This document shows, in pieces, positions 28,548-36,603 of a stretch of 64,000 bases of DNA. Below the pieces are notes generated by a model that was not told the origin of the DNA, searched no databases, and worked only from the letters and a program-made list of their open reading frames with translations. The translations under genes were made by a program, and so were the position numbers. Position 1 is the stretch's first letter. Every line of letters begins with the position of its first letter. The DNA is taken from positions 124,001-188,000 of the forward strand of contig NZ_JAIRAU010000035.1 in NCBI RefSeq assembly GCF_020073745.1, in the 5' to 3' direction. Source of the stretch: Nannocystis pusilla. GTDB lineage: Bacteria; Myxococcota_A; Polyangia; Nannocystales; Nannocystaceae.

Positions 28548-28847
28548 CTAGCTCTTGACGATCAGCTGCAACAGGTCGCCGACCTCGCGGTGGCGTGCGA
28601 TCGACCGCCGCAGCGGCTGTCGCTGATGCACCAGATAACGGTTTCGCCGGCCGTTGCGCTCACGCGTGATGTAACCCGAGGTCGCCAGTTCCTTCACGAT
28701 CCTCTGCACACCCCGCTCGGTCAGGCCGACCTCTGCGGCGACGTCACACAGTCGAATCTCTGGATCTTGCGCAAGGCACAGCAAGACGTGCGCGTGGTTG
28801 GTCAGGAAAGTCCAGCCTTCTGGGTTCTCGGACATGAGTTCGCTCAT
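28548..28847 (-). CDS. Winged-helix transcriptional regulator
   Basis: A small DNA-binding protein of about 99 residues (from ATG 28847). LTNHAHVLLCLAQDPEIRLC begins the fold, DVAAEVGLTERGVQRIVKEL is a clear helix-turn-helix with recognition helix, and SGYITRERNGRRNRYLVH is the wing. It resembles MarR/ArsR-like or phage-derived wHTH proteins but has no Cys or effector domain that would name it. ATG 28835 is an alternative start. It lies 77 bp beyond the end of the radical SAM gene on the same strand and may regulate it or the divergent asnB; unproven. Confidence 0.75.
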   Translation of the reverse strand: MSELMSENPEGWTFLTNHAHVLLCLAQDPEIRLCDVAAEVGLTERGVQRIVKELATSGYITRERNGRRNRYLVHQRQPLRRSIARHREVGDLLQLIVKS

Positions 28848-28924
28848 CATTCTGGGGCGTCCTGGAGGGTCTTTGATGTTGCGGCAAGGCTCCGGGAGCG
28901 TCAACGGCGGGACGCGCCCCTGGC

Positions 28925-30301
28925 TCACGCGTCTCCCACATGCGCACCGGAGATCACGCTCAGGCGCACACCGGCGCGACGACGGCGCAGTTCCGCGAGC
29001 TCATCGGAATAGAAGAACTCGCGTGCGCCGAACGCCGGGCGCAGGTCGCTCAACCAGGCGGCGTCGGGGTCGTACTCGGCGAAGAACAAGCGCCCCACCC
29101 ACTCCGGGTTGCGCCCCTGGAGCATGCGCAGCACAAAGTACCTTCTATTGTCGAGCTCGGTGACTCCGTCGAGGACGACCTTGCCCGGCGTGGCCGACAT
29201 CGACGGGCCGCGCACGCTGCGACAGAGGCCCGAGAGCTGGCGGTACGCGCCCTGGTAGATCTGCAGCGCGCGCGCCAGCGGGACCTTGAAGTACTCCTTC
29301 GGGCCCGTGTCGCGCTCGATGAACATGTAGTAAGGGACAGCGCCCTGCCGCACCTGCGCGCGCCACAGGTCGGCCCACACCGCCGGGTCGTCGTTGACGC
29401 GGCGGATCAGCGGGGCCTGGCAGCGCACGACCGCGCCGGCCTCGCGCACGCGCTGCAGCGCCGCGGCCGCGGCGGGGGTGGCGAGCTCGCGGGGGTGGCT
29501 GTAGTGCGCCATCACGGCGACGTGCTTGCCCGCGGCCTGGATCTCGCCGAACAGCCGCAGCAGGTCGTCGGCGTCGGGATCGGTGAGGAAGCGCGCCGGC
29601 CAGTACGCCAGCGCCTTGGTGCCGAAGCGGATGTGCGCGAGGTTCGGCAGGTCGGCGCGCAGGAGCGGCTCGACGTAGCGGCGCAGCACGCTGGTGCGCA
29701 TCACCAGCGGGTCGCCGCCGGTGAACAGCACGTCGGTGACCTCGGGGTGGCGCGCGAGGTAGTCGACCAGCGTCTCGGCCTCGCGCGCGGCGAACTTGAG
29801 GTCCTCGAGGCCGACGAACTGGGCCCAGCGGAAGCAGTACGTGCAGTACGCGTGGCAGGTCTGGCCCTGCGCCGGGAAGAACAGCACCGTCTGGCGGTAC
29901 TTGTGCTGCAGCCCGCGCCGCTCGACCCCGTCCTCGATCGGCACGTTGAGGTCGATCTGGCCCGCCGGGTGCGGATTCATCGCCATCTGGATCGCGCGCG
30001 CCCGCGCCTGCAGCTCGGCCTCGCTGCCGCCGCGCAGGAGGTCGACCAGCGCGCTGACGTCGCCGTCGTCGAGCATCTCCGCCTGCGGGATCGTCAGCTG
30101 GTAGATCGGGTCGTCGGGGACGCGCGACCAGTCGATCAATTGCTCGAGCACGTACGCGTTGACGCGGAACGGCAGCACCTGGGCCACCGCTCGCAGCCGC
30201 AGCCGCGCGTCGGCCGACAGGCCGCGCAATTGAGGAATTGCATCGATGTCACGGGCCGTGAACGCCCGATATGTCCCCAGATTCAACGCACCATCCGGCA
30301 T
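28925..30301 (-). CDS. KamA-family radical SAM enzyme (lysine 2,3-aminomutase-like)
   Basis: A 458-residue radical SAM protein. CHAYCTYCF supplies the CX3CX2C Fe4S4 ligands; VTDVLFTGGDPLVMRTSVL and HIRFGTKALAYWPARFL match the KamA barrel, and SATPGKVVLDG contains the candidate PLP-binding Lys, although this block is shorter than PGGGGK in clostridial enzymes. Family members move the alpha-amino group of an amino acid to the beta carbon. The substrate is open: free lysine, EF-P lysine or another residue. ATG 30301 is chosen because GGAGG sits 8 bp upstream; an earlier start at 30319 lacks one. It diverges from asnB. Confidence 0.88.
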   Translation of the reverse strand: MPDGALNLGTYRAFTARDIDAIPQLRGLSADARLRLRAVAQVLPFRVNAYVLEQLIDWSRVPDDPIYQLTIPQAEMLDDGDVSALVDLLRGGSEAELQARARAIQMAMNPHPAGQIDLNVPIEDGVERRGLQHKYRQTVLFFPAQGQTCHAYCTYCFRWAQFVGLEDLKFAAREAETLVDYLARHPEVTDVLFTGGDPLVMRTSVLRRYVEPLLRADLPNLAHIRFGTKALAYWPARFLTDPDADDLLRLFGEIQAAGKHVAVMAHYSHPRELATPAAAAALQRVREAGAVVRCQAPLIRRVNDDPAVWADLWRAQVRQGAVPYYMFIERDTGPKEYFKVPLARALQIYQGAYRQLSGLCRSVRGPSMSATPGKVVLDGVTELDNRRYFVLRMLQGRNPEWVGRLFFAEYDPDAAWLSDLRPAFGAREFFYSDELAELRRRRAGVRLSVISGAHVGDA

Positions 30302-30726
30302 CGGATACCCTCCGAGCAAAGCGAACGATCGCGCCGAGGACGCCGATCGTGCAGGTGTCTTTTGGGACAGGCGCGTGCGACTTCGGACGCGGTCGACTCA
30401 AGGAGCCCACGAGACCGTCCGACGCCGGGCCAGCGCCCGCCGCGTGTGATTTGAGCGCCAACTTAACACGCAAGGCAGGCACACCGCAAGGCTGAACCTC
30501 CAGGATCTCCGCGTAATTTGATTGACGAACCGAGATTCAGCGCAACCTCGACTTTTTTGTTACGCTACCGTAATGAGAGCCGGGCGCCGTTCCGGCAATC
30601 ATTCATATGTCCTTATGGACATGTCCTCCTAGACATCCGGCTTGCCGCGCCGGGGGACGCGCGATATACCAGCCGCCTGTGCGGGAGCCGGCGACGGATG
30701 CGCGCCCCGGCGGAAGGAGAACGAGC
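30302..30726. promoter_or_regulatory. Divergent promoter region between kamA-like and asnB genes
   Basis: A 425-bp gap. It contains AT-rich DNA near 30515-30585 (including a run of six T at about 30552) suited to promoters, a three-unit 14-bp repeat array at 30606-30637, and the asnB ribosome-binding site GGAAGGAGA at 30712-30720. No gene is seen here. Confidence 0.5.
30604..30640. repeat. 14-bp repeat array upstream of asnB
   Basis: Units at 30606 (TATGTCCTTATGGA), 30620 (CATGTCCTCCTAGA) and 30634 (CATCC...), 14 bp apart, about 90 bp upstream of the asnB start in a divergent gap. Confidence 0.85.
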
Positions 30727-32352
30727 ATGTGTGGAATCCTCGCGGTCTTCGGGGCCGTCGACGACGCGCTCCTCTCGCAGGCGATGACCGCGAGCGAGCG
30801 CCTGAGCCACCGCGGCCCCGACGGCCACGGCGTGCACTACCAGCCGGGGGTCGGCGCGCTGCTGCACCGGCGGCTGGCGATCATGGACCCGGGCGCGGGG
30901 CGCCAGCCGCTGTTCGGGCGCGACGGCGGCGCCCTCATCCACAACGGGGAGATCTACAACCACGCCGCGCTGCGCGCCGGGCTGCAGGCGGCGGGGCGAG
31001 TGTTCCGCAGCGGGTCCGACAGCGAGGTGCTGGTCCACCTCTACGAGGCCCGCGGCGACGCGTTCGTCGCCGACCTCGACGGCGTGTTCGCGGTCGCGGC
31101 CATGCGCGACGACGACTGGCTGGTCGCGCGCGATCCGATCGGGGTCAAGCCGCTCTACTACGGCCGCGACGGCGCCGGCAACCTGTGGTTCTCCTCCGAG
31201 CTCAAGGCCCTGGTCCGCCACTGCGCGTGGTTCAAGGTGTTCCCGCCCGGCCACGTCTACACCCGCCGCGGCGGGCTCCGCCGCTGGTACGAAAGGACAT
31301 GGCTCGAAGGACATGTCGACTATCGCCGCGACGCCGCCGGCCTGCGCGAGCGCTTCGAGGCCGCGATCGACAAGCGGCTGATGAGCGACGTGCCGCTCGG
31401 CGTGCTGCTGTCGGGCGGCCTCGACTCGAGCCTGGTGGCGGCGCTGGCGGCCCGGCTGGTCCGGCGGCGCGACCCGGGCGCGCGGCTGATGTCGTTCGCC
31501 ATCGGCGTCGACGGCGACGCGCCCGACCTGCGGGCCGCGCGGGACGTCGCCGCGTACATCGGCACCGAGCACCACGAGGTCCGCCTCGACCTCGACGACG
31601 GCATCGGCGCCCTGCGCGACATCGTCTGGCACACCGAGTCGTACGACATCCCGACGGTGCGCGCGAGCATCCCGATGTACCGCCTCAGCCGCTACATCCG
31701 CGACCAGGGCATCAAGGTCGTGCTCTCCGGCGAGGGCTCCGACGAGGTGTTCGGCGGCTACCTCTACTTCTACTTCGCCGAGGGCCCCGAGGCGTTTCAC
31801 CGCGAGACGGTCGAGCGGGTCAAGAACCTCCACTTCAGCGACGTCCTGCGGGCCGACAAGAGCACGATGGCGCACGGCGTCGAGGCGCGGGTGCCGTTCC
31901 TCGACCTGGCGTTCCTCGACCTGGCGATGACGATCGACCCGGCGCTCAAGCGCCCGCTGCAGCCCGAGGCCGGGCGCGAGGGGCGGATGGAGAAGGCGCT
32001 GCTGCGCGCGGCCTTCGCCGACCCCGCCGACCCGCTGCTGCCGCCGGCGGTGCTGTGGCGGCAGAAGGAGCAGTTCTCCGACGGGGTCGGCTACGGCTGG
32101 GTCGACCGCCTCAAGGCCCACGCCGAGGCCGTCGTGTCCGACCTCGAGCTCGCCGAGGCCGGCGAGCGCTTCCCCCACGAGACGCCGACCACCAAGGAGG
32201 GCTACCTCTACCGCGCGCTGTTCGCCGAGCTGTTCCCCGGCGAACACGCGGCCCGTTGTGTGCGACGATGGGTCCCGCGCTGGCAAGCCGACGGCGACAG
32301 CTCCGGCCGCGCCAACCCGCTCCACGCCAATGCTGTCCGAAAGGCCAGGTGA
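30727..32352 (+). CDS. asnB: Asparagine synthetase, glutamine-hydrolysing
   Basis: A 541-residue two-domain amidotransferase that makes asparagine (or an amide on a related carboxylate) from aspartate, glutamine and ATP. MCGILAV places the catalytic Cys directly after Met; SHRGPDG, HRRLAIMD and NGEIYNH complete the glutaminase, and LLSGGLDSSLVAALAA is the ATP pyrophosphatase loop. VLSGEGSDEVFGGY and EARVPFLD are further synthetase blocks. The start at 30727 has GGAAGGAGA 6-14 bp upstream. Two 14-bp repeat units lie inside the gene at 31298 and 31312 (encoding ERTWLEGHVDY), in the join between domains. Four bases separate it from the aminotransferase gene. Confidence 0.95.
   Translation: MCGILAVFGAVDDALLSQAMTASERLSHRGPDGHGVHYQPGVGALLHRRLAIMDPGAGRQPLFGRDGGALIHNGEIYNHAALRAGLQAAGRVFRSGSDSEVLVHLYEARGDAFVADLDGVFAVAAMRDDDWLVARDPIGVKPLYYGRDGAGNLWFSSELKALVRHCAWFKVFPPGHVYTRRGGLRRWYERTWLEGHVDYRRDAAGLRERFEAAIDKRLMSDVPLGVLLSGGLDSSLVAALAARLVRRRDPGARLMSFAIGVDGDAPDLRAARDVAAYIGTEHHEVRLDLDDGIGALRDIVWHTESYDIPTVRASIPMYRLSRYIRDQGIKVVLSGEGSDEVFGGYLYFYFAEGPEAFHRETVERVKNLHFSDVLRADKSTMAHGVEARVPFLDLAFLDLAMTIDPALKRPLQPEAGREGRMEKALLRAAFADPADPLLPPAVLWRQKEQFSDGVGYGWVDRLKAHAEAVVSDLELAEAGERFPHETPTTKEGYLYRALFAELFPGEHAARCVRRWVPRWQADGDSSGRANPLHANAVRKAR
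31294..31326. repeat. 14-bp repeat units inside asnB
   Basis: CATGGCTCGAAGGA at 31298 and CATGTCGACTATCG at 31312, 14 bp apart, in frame through asnB at the junction between the glutaminase and synthetase domains. Confidence 0.7.
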
Positions 32353-32355
32353 ATC

Positions 32356-33633
32356 GTGCAAGGACGTCCGAGCCTCAACCTCCAGGTCCGCGGCCTCGCG
32401 CCGTCGGCCACCGTGTCGATCAACGAGCGCAGCAACGACCTCCTGGCCGCCGGCCGCGAGGTGTTCAAGCTCGGCCTCGGCCAGTCGCCGTTCCCCGTGC
32501 CCGACAGCGTCGTCGAGGCCCTCCGCGCCAACGCGGCCCGCAAGGAGTACCTGCCCGTGCGCGGCCTCCCGGCCCTGCGCGACGCCGTCGCCGCCTACCA
32601 CCAGCGCGGCGTCGCCGACGCCCACGAGTACAGCGGCGAGCACGTGCTCGTCGGCCCCGGCAGCAAGGAGCTGATGTTCATCACCCAGCTCGCGTTCTAC
32701 GGCGACCTCGTGCTGCCGTCGCCGGCGTGGGTGTCGTACTCGCCGCAGGCGCGCATCATCGGCCGGCAGGTCGTGTGGCTGCCGACGCGCGCCGACAACG
32801 GCTGGAAGCTGACCCCCGCCGACATCGACGCGCTGTGCCGCCGCGACCGCGGGCGGCCGCGCGTCCTCATCCTCAACTACCCGTCGAACCCGACCGGCCA
32901 GACCTACGACGGCGACGAGCTGGCCGCCCTCGCCGAGGTCCTGCGCGCCCACGACGTCCTCGTCGTGTCCGACGAGATCTACGGCGAGCTCCACCACGAC
33001 GGCGCCCACACCTCGATCGCCCGCTTCTACCCCGAGGGCACGATCGTCAGCTCCGGCCTCAGCAAGTGGTGCGGCGCCGGCGGCTGGCGCCTCGGCACCT
33101 TCCTGTTCCCGCGCGAGCTCGAGTGGCTGCAGCGGGCCATGGTCGCGGTCGCCAGCGAGACCTACACCTCGACCAGCGCGCCGATCCAGTGCGCCGCCGT
33201 GGCCGCGTTCGCCTTCGGGCCCGACATCGCCGCCTACGTCGCCCACGAGCAGGCGATCTTGAAGGCCCTCGGCGGCTGGTGCCACCGCCGCCTGCTCGCC
33301 GGCGGCATCGCCTGCGCCGCGCCCCAGGGCGGCTTCTACCTGTTCCCCGAGTTCCACGCCCAGGCCGACGCGCTGCGCCGGCGCGGGATCGCCGGCGGCG
33401 AGGCGCTGTGCGAGCGCCTGCTCGAAGAGACAGGTGTGGCGATCCTGCCCGGCAGCGAGTTCGGCCGGCCCTTCGGCGACTTCACCGCCCGGCTCGCCTA
33501 CGTCGACTTCGACGGCGGCCCCGCGCTCGCCGCCCACGACCCGCAGCGGCCGATCGACGACGCCTGGCTGCGGCGGTTCGCGCCGCGCGTGCTGACCGCG
33601 ATCGAGCGCCTGGTCGCGTTCGTCGCCGCCTGA
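32356..33633 (+). CDS. Class I/II PLP-dependent aminotransferase
   Basis: A 425-residue transaminase of the aspartate-aminotransferase fold. GLGQSPFPVPDSV, YLPVRGLPALRDAVA, NYPSNPTGQTY, LVVSDEIYGELHHDG and SSGLSKWCGAGGWRLG (PLP-binding Lys) are the standard blocks; a C-terminal Arg in FTARLAYVDFDG likely binds the substrate carboxylate. Because it follows asnB by 3 bp and starts with GTG 32356, the two are likely an operon acting on the aspartate family. Together with the divergent KamA-like enzyme it could form a small beta-amino-acid or aspartate-derived pathway, which is inferred from position only. Confidence 0.88.
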   Translation: MQGRPSLNLQVRGLAPSATVSINERSNDLLAAGREVFKLGLGQSPFPVPDSVVEALRANAARKEYLPVRGLPALRDAVAAYHQRGVADAHEYSGEHVLVGPGSKELMFITQLAFYGDLVLPSPAWVSYSPQARIIGRQVVWLPTRADNGWKLTPADIDALCRRDRGRPRVLILNYPSNPTGQTYDGDELAALAEVLRAHDVLVVSDEIYGELHHDGAHTSIARFYPEGTIVSSGLSKWCGAGGWRLGTFLFPRELEWLQRAMVAVASETYTSTSAPIQCAAVAAFAFGPDIAAYVAHEQAILKALGGWCHRRLLAGGIACAAPQGGFYLFPEFHAQADALRRRGIAGGEALCERLLEETGVAILPGSEFGRPFGDFTARLAYVDFDGGPALAAHDPQRPIDDAWLRRFAPRVLTAIERLVAFVAA

Positions 33634-33687
33634 CGCGTCCTCGCCCGGCACGCTTGCGCCGGCGCCCGCGTGCGTCATGCCGGGGTG

Positions 33688-35394
33688 ATGGCGCGCGCGG
33701 CCGCGAAATCACATGTCCGAGCGGACAGCTCCGACCGGGCCGCCAACACGCGGGTCGCCGCGGTGTTCGGCGAGATCGCCGACCTGCTCGAGGTGGAGGG
33801 CCAGAACCCGTTCCGGGTCCGCGCCTACCGCAACGCGGCGCACGAGCTCGGCGCGCTCGGTCGCGACCTCGCGGCGATGGTCGCCGCGGGCGAGGACCTG
33901 ACCGAGCTGCCCGGCGTCGGCGAGGACCTCGCCGGCAAGATCTGCGAGATCGTCGACACCGGCAGCTGCGCCGCGCTCGACGAGCTGCACGCCACCTGGC
34001 CGGCCTCGATCCACGACGTCATGCGCGTCCCCGGGGTCGGGCCCAGGCGCGCGCGCACCCTGTTCGAACGGCTCGCGGTGCGCACGCTCGCCGACCTGCA
34101 CGCGGCCGCGACGAAGCAGCAGATCCGCGAGCTGCCCGGGTTCGGCGCCACCAGCGAGCGCAACATCCTCGACGCGCTCGCCGGCCTGCTCGGCACCGGT
34201 CGCCGCCTGCCGCTCGCCGAGGCGCGGGTCCACGGCGAGCGCCTGCTCGCCCGCCTGCGCGGCGCGCCCGGGGTGATCGAGGCCGTGATCGCCGGCAGCT
34301 ATCGCCGCGCCCTGGCGACCGTCGGCGACCTCGACTTCCTCGTCACCGCGCGGGCCAAGAACGGCGCGATCGCGGCCCTCGTCGGCGCCCCCGACGTCGC
34401 CCACGTGCTCGCCGAGGGCGACACGCGCGCGACCGTCGTCCTGCGCTCGGGCCTGCAGATCGACCTGCGCGTGGTCGGGCGCGACAGCTTCGGCGCCGCG
34501 CTCCACTACTTCACCGGCAGCAAGGCCCACAACATCGCCGTCCGCCGCCTCGGCGTCGCCCGCGGGCTCAAGATCAACGAGTACGGGGTGTTCCGGGACG
34601 AGTGCCGCGTCGCCGGCCGCACCGAGGAGTCGGTGTTCGCCGCCGTCGGCCTGCCGTTCATCCCGCCCGAGCTGCGAGAGAACCGCGGCGAGATCGCGGC
34701 CGCCCGCGCCGGCGAGCTGCCGCAGCTCGTCACCTCTGCCGACCTCCGCGGCGACCTCGTGCTCGTGCCCGCGAAGAGCGAGCCGAGCGGCCTCGTCACC
34801 GCCGCGGCCGTCGCCGCCAGGGCGCGCGGGCTCGCCTACCTGCTCGTCGTCCACGAGGTCCCGGCCCGCTCGCACGCCGCCGTCGACTGGCCCGCGCGCA
34901 TCCACGCCGCCGCCGAGGCCTGCGCCGAGCGCGGGCTCGCGGCGCTCCAGGGGCTCGAGCTCGACATGGCCTCCAAGACATGTCCCGAAGTAGTTGTCGA
35001 CTTCGTCGCCGCGCGGCTGTCGCACGTCGCGCACGCGCCCGCGCACGCGGCCCTGCTGCGGCTCGTCGGCCCCACGCGCGCGAGCGACGAGGGCCCCGAC
35101 CCGACGCCGCTGGTGCGTCTGGCGCTCGGCGCCGCGCTGGCGGTCGTCGGCGAGCCGGCGCAGCTGCCCCGGCTGGAGCCGCAGCTGCGGACCGCCCGCG
35201 CCGAGGGCGTGGCGGTCGTGCTCGGCTCCGGCGGCGAGCCGGGCGGCGGCGAGGCCTCGCGCCTCGACCTCGCGGTCAGCCAGGCGCGGCGCGCGTGGAT
35301 CGAGCCCGGCGAGGTCGTCAATTCCCGGCCGCTCGCCGAGGTCCGGGCCGTGCTCGCCCGGCGAGGCGCGTCGCGGCGGCGCGCCGGTCCGTGA
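33688..35394 (+). CDS. polX: PolX-type DNA polymerase with degenerate PHP domain
   Basis: A 568-residue family X DNA polymerase. N-terminal helix-hairpin-helix motifs (LLEVEGQNPFRVRAYRN, LPGVGEDLAGKI, VPGVGPRRARTLF) precede the nucleotidyl-transfer core with GSYRRALATVGDLDFLV and QIDLRVV, giving the three catalytic Asp, and GSKAHNIAVRRLG. The C-terminal PHP exonuclease domain is present by position but its metal residues are gone: the family HxHT block after GDL reads GDLVLVPAKS, and the TDH block reads VVHEVPA. So polymerase activity is likely and 3'-5' exonuclease activity unlikely. The gene holds 14-bp repeat units at 33712 (N-terminus) and 34965/34979 (PHP remnant). ATG 33688 is the chosen start. 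Confidence 0.88.
   Translation: MARAAAKSHVRADSSDRAANTRVAAVFGEIADLLEVEGQNPFRVRAYRNAAHELGALGRDLAAMVAAGEDLTELPGVGEDLAGKICEIVDTGSCAALDELHATWPASIHDVMRVPGVGPRRARTLFERLAVRTLADLHAAATKQQIRELPGFGATSERNILDALAGLLGTGRRLPLAEARVHGERLLARLRGAPGVIEAVIAGSYRRALATVGDLDFLVTARAKNGAIAALVGAPDVAHVLAEGDTRATVVLRSGLQIDLRVVGRDSFGAALHYFTGSKAHNIAVRRLGVARGLKINEYGVFRDECRVAGRTEESVFAAVGLPFIPPELRENRGEIAAARAGELPQLVTSADLRGDLVLVPAKSEPSGLVTAAAVAARARGLAYLLVVHEVPARSHAAVDWPARIHAAAEACAERGLAALQGLELDMASKTCPEVVVDFVAARLSHVAHAPAHAALLRLVGPTRASDEGPDPTPLVRLALGAALAVVGEPAQLPRLEPQLRTARAEGVAVVLGSGGEPGGGEASRLDLAVSQARRAWIEPGEVVNSRPLAEVRAVLARRGASRRRAGP
33710..33732. repeat. 14-bp repeat unit in polX N-terminus
   Basis: CATGTCCGAGCGGA at 33712-33725 then CAGC. 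It lies between the start codon and the first conserved polX block, in a non-conserved leader. Confidence 0.7.
34963..34995. repeat. 14-bp repeat units in the polX PHP remnant
   Basis: CATGGCCTCCAAGA at 34965 and CATGTCCCGAAGTA at 34979, encoding DMASKTCPEV, just after the position of the PHP Glu-x-Asp block. Confidence 0.7.
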
Positions 35395-35404
35395 TACCCT
35401 GCGG

Positions 35405-35465
35405 CCCGCTGTCCGATGAACCAGCTCTTCGAGACATGTACGATCGGCCCTGTCCGATTGCGCAA
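35405..35465. repeat. 14-bp repeat array across the polX/OYE junction
   Basis: Units at 35407, 35421 (CCAGCTCTTCGAGA), 35435 (CATGTACGATCGGC) and 35449 (CCTGTCCGATTGCG), 14 bp apart. The start codon of the OYE gene (35416) lies inside the array. Confidence 0.6.
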
Positions 35466-36603
35466 CCGCAGCATCCGCGCCGCCGCCTTCGAGGGCATGT
35501 GCCCCGGACACGCGCCGTCGCCCGAGCTGCTCGCCTACCACCGCGAGGTCGCGCTCGGCGGCGTCGGCATGACGACCGTCGCCTACGCCGCGGTCGAGCA
35601 GAGCGGGCTGTCGTTCCCGCACCAGCTGTGGCTGCGCCCCGAGATCGTCCCCGGCCTGCGCGCGCTCACCGACGCCGTCCACGCCGCCGGCGCGCGCGCG
35701 TCGATCCAGATCGGTCACTGCGGCAACATGGCCAAGGCCGCGGTCGCCGGCGGCCGCGCGATCGCCCCCTCGGCCCGCTTCAACCTCTACGGGCCGGTGT
35801 GGCCGCGGGCCATGGACCAGTCCGACATCCACCGCGTCGCCGCCAGCTTCGGCCGCGCCGTCGAGCTCGCCCGCGACGCCGGCTTCGACGCGGTCGAGGT
35901 CCACGCCGGCCACGGCTACCTCATCAGTCAGTTCCTCTCGCCGGCCACCAACCACCGCCGCGACGTCTACGGCGGCCCCCTGGCCAACCGGATGCGGTTC
36001 ATGCGCGAGGTGATGGAGGAGGTCAAGGAGGCCGCGGGCAGCGACATCGCCGTGCTGGTCAAGGTCAACATGCGCGACGGCTTCCGCGGCGGCGTCGAGC
36101 TCGACGAGGCGATCGAGGTCGCGCGCACGCTCGAGCAGGACGGCGCCGACGCGCTGGTGCTCTCGGGCGGGTTCGTCAGCCGGGCGCCGATGTACATCAT
36201 GCGCGGGGCCATGCCGACGCGCGTCATGGGCCGCCTCATGACCGACTGGACCCTGCGCGCCGGCCTGGCGCTGTTCGGCCAGACCCTGATCGCCCCGTTC
36301 CCCTACACCGACAATTACTTTTTAAAGGACGCCCTGGCGGTCAAGCAGGAGGTGAAGTTGCCGCTGGTGTACATCGGCGGGGCCGCCTCGCGCGCGGCGA
36401 TCGACGAGGCGCTCTCACACGGCTTCGTCGCCGTGGCGATGGCGCGCGCCCTGATCCGCGATCCTGGCTTCATCAATAATTTGGCGGCGGCGGAGGGCCG
36501 CGAGGCCGCCTGCGATCATTGCAACTACTGCGCGGCGCGGATCTACACCACGCACATGGCCTGCCACCACCGCGAGCCGCCGCCGGCGAGGTTACTGCCA
36601 TGA
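35416..36603 (+). CDS. Old-yellow-enzyme-type NADH:flavin oxidoreductase with Cys cluster
   Basis: A 395-residue TIM-barrel flavoenzyme. IGPVRLRNRSIRAAAFEGM, LHINQ-equivalent SIQIGHCGNMAKAA, VEVHAGHGYLISQFLSPATN and DVYGGPLANRMRF are the FMN and substrate blocks shared with 2,4-dienoyl-CoA reductase and related enzymes. The C-terminus ends CDHCNYCAARIYTTHMACHH, which resembles the 4Fe-4S ligand cluster of dienoyl-CoA reductases, but the flavodoxin-like domains that usually follow are absent. It probably reduces an enone or a related C=C bond. The stop overlaps the next start (ATGA), so the SDR is translationally coupled. Confidence 0.87.
   Translation: MNQLFETCTIGPVRLRNRSIRAAAFEGMCPGHAPSPELLAYHREVALGGVGMTTVAYAAVEQSGLSFPHQLWLRPEIVPGLRALTDAVHAAGARASIQIGHCGNMAKAAVAGGRAIAPSARFNLYGPVWPRAMDQSDIHRVAASFGRAVELARDAGFDAVEVHAGHGYLISQFLSPATNHRRDVYGGPLANRMRFMREVMEEVKEAAGSDIAVLVKVNMRDGFRGGVELDEAIEVARTLEQDGADALVLSGGFVSRAPMYIMRGAMPTRVMGRLMTDWTLRAGLALFGQTLIAPFPYTDNYFLKDALAVKQEVKLPLVYIGGAASRAAIDEALSHGFVAVAMARALIRDPGFINNLAAAEGREAACDHCNYCAARIYTTHMACHHREPPPARLLP

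Noticed and set aside
30642..36479. Very long open frame on the plus strand over asnB, the aminotransferase and polX
   Set aside because: It has the Arg/Pro/Ala-rich composition of an out-of-frame reading in high-GC DNA, while the true frames give complete conserved enzymes.
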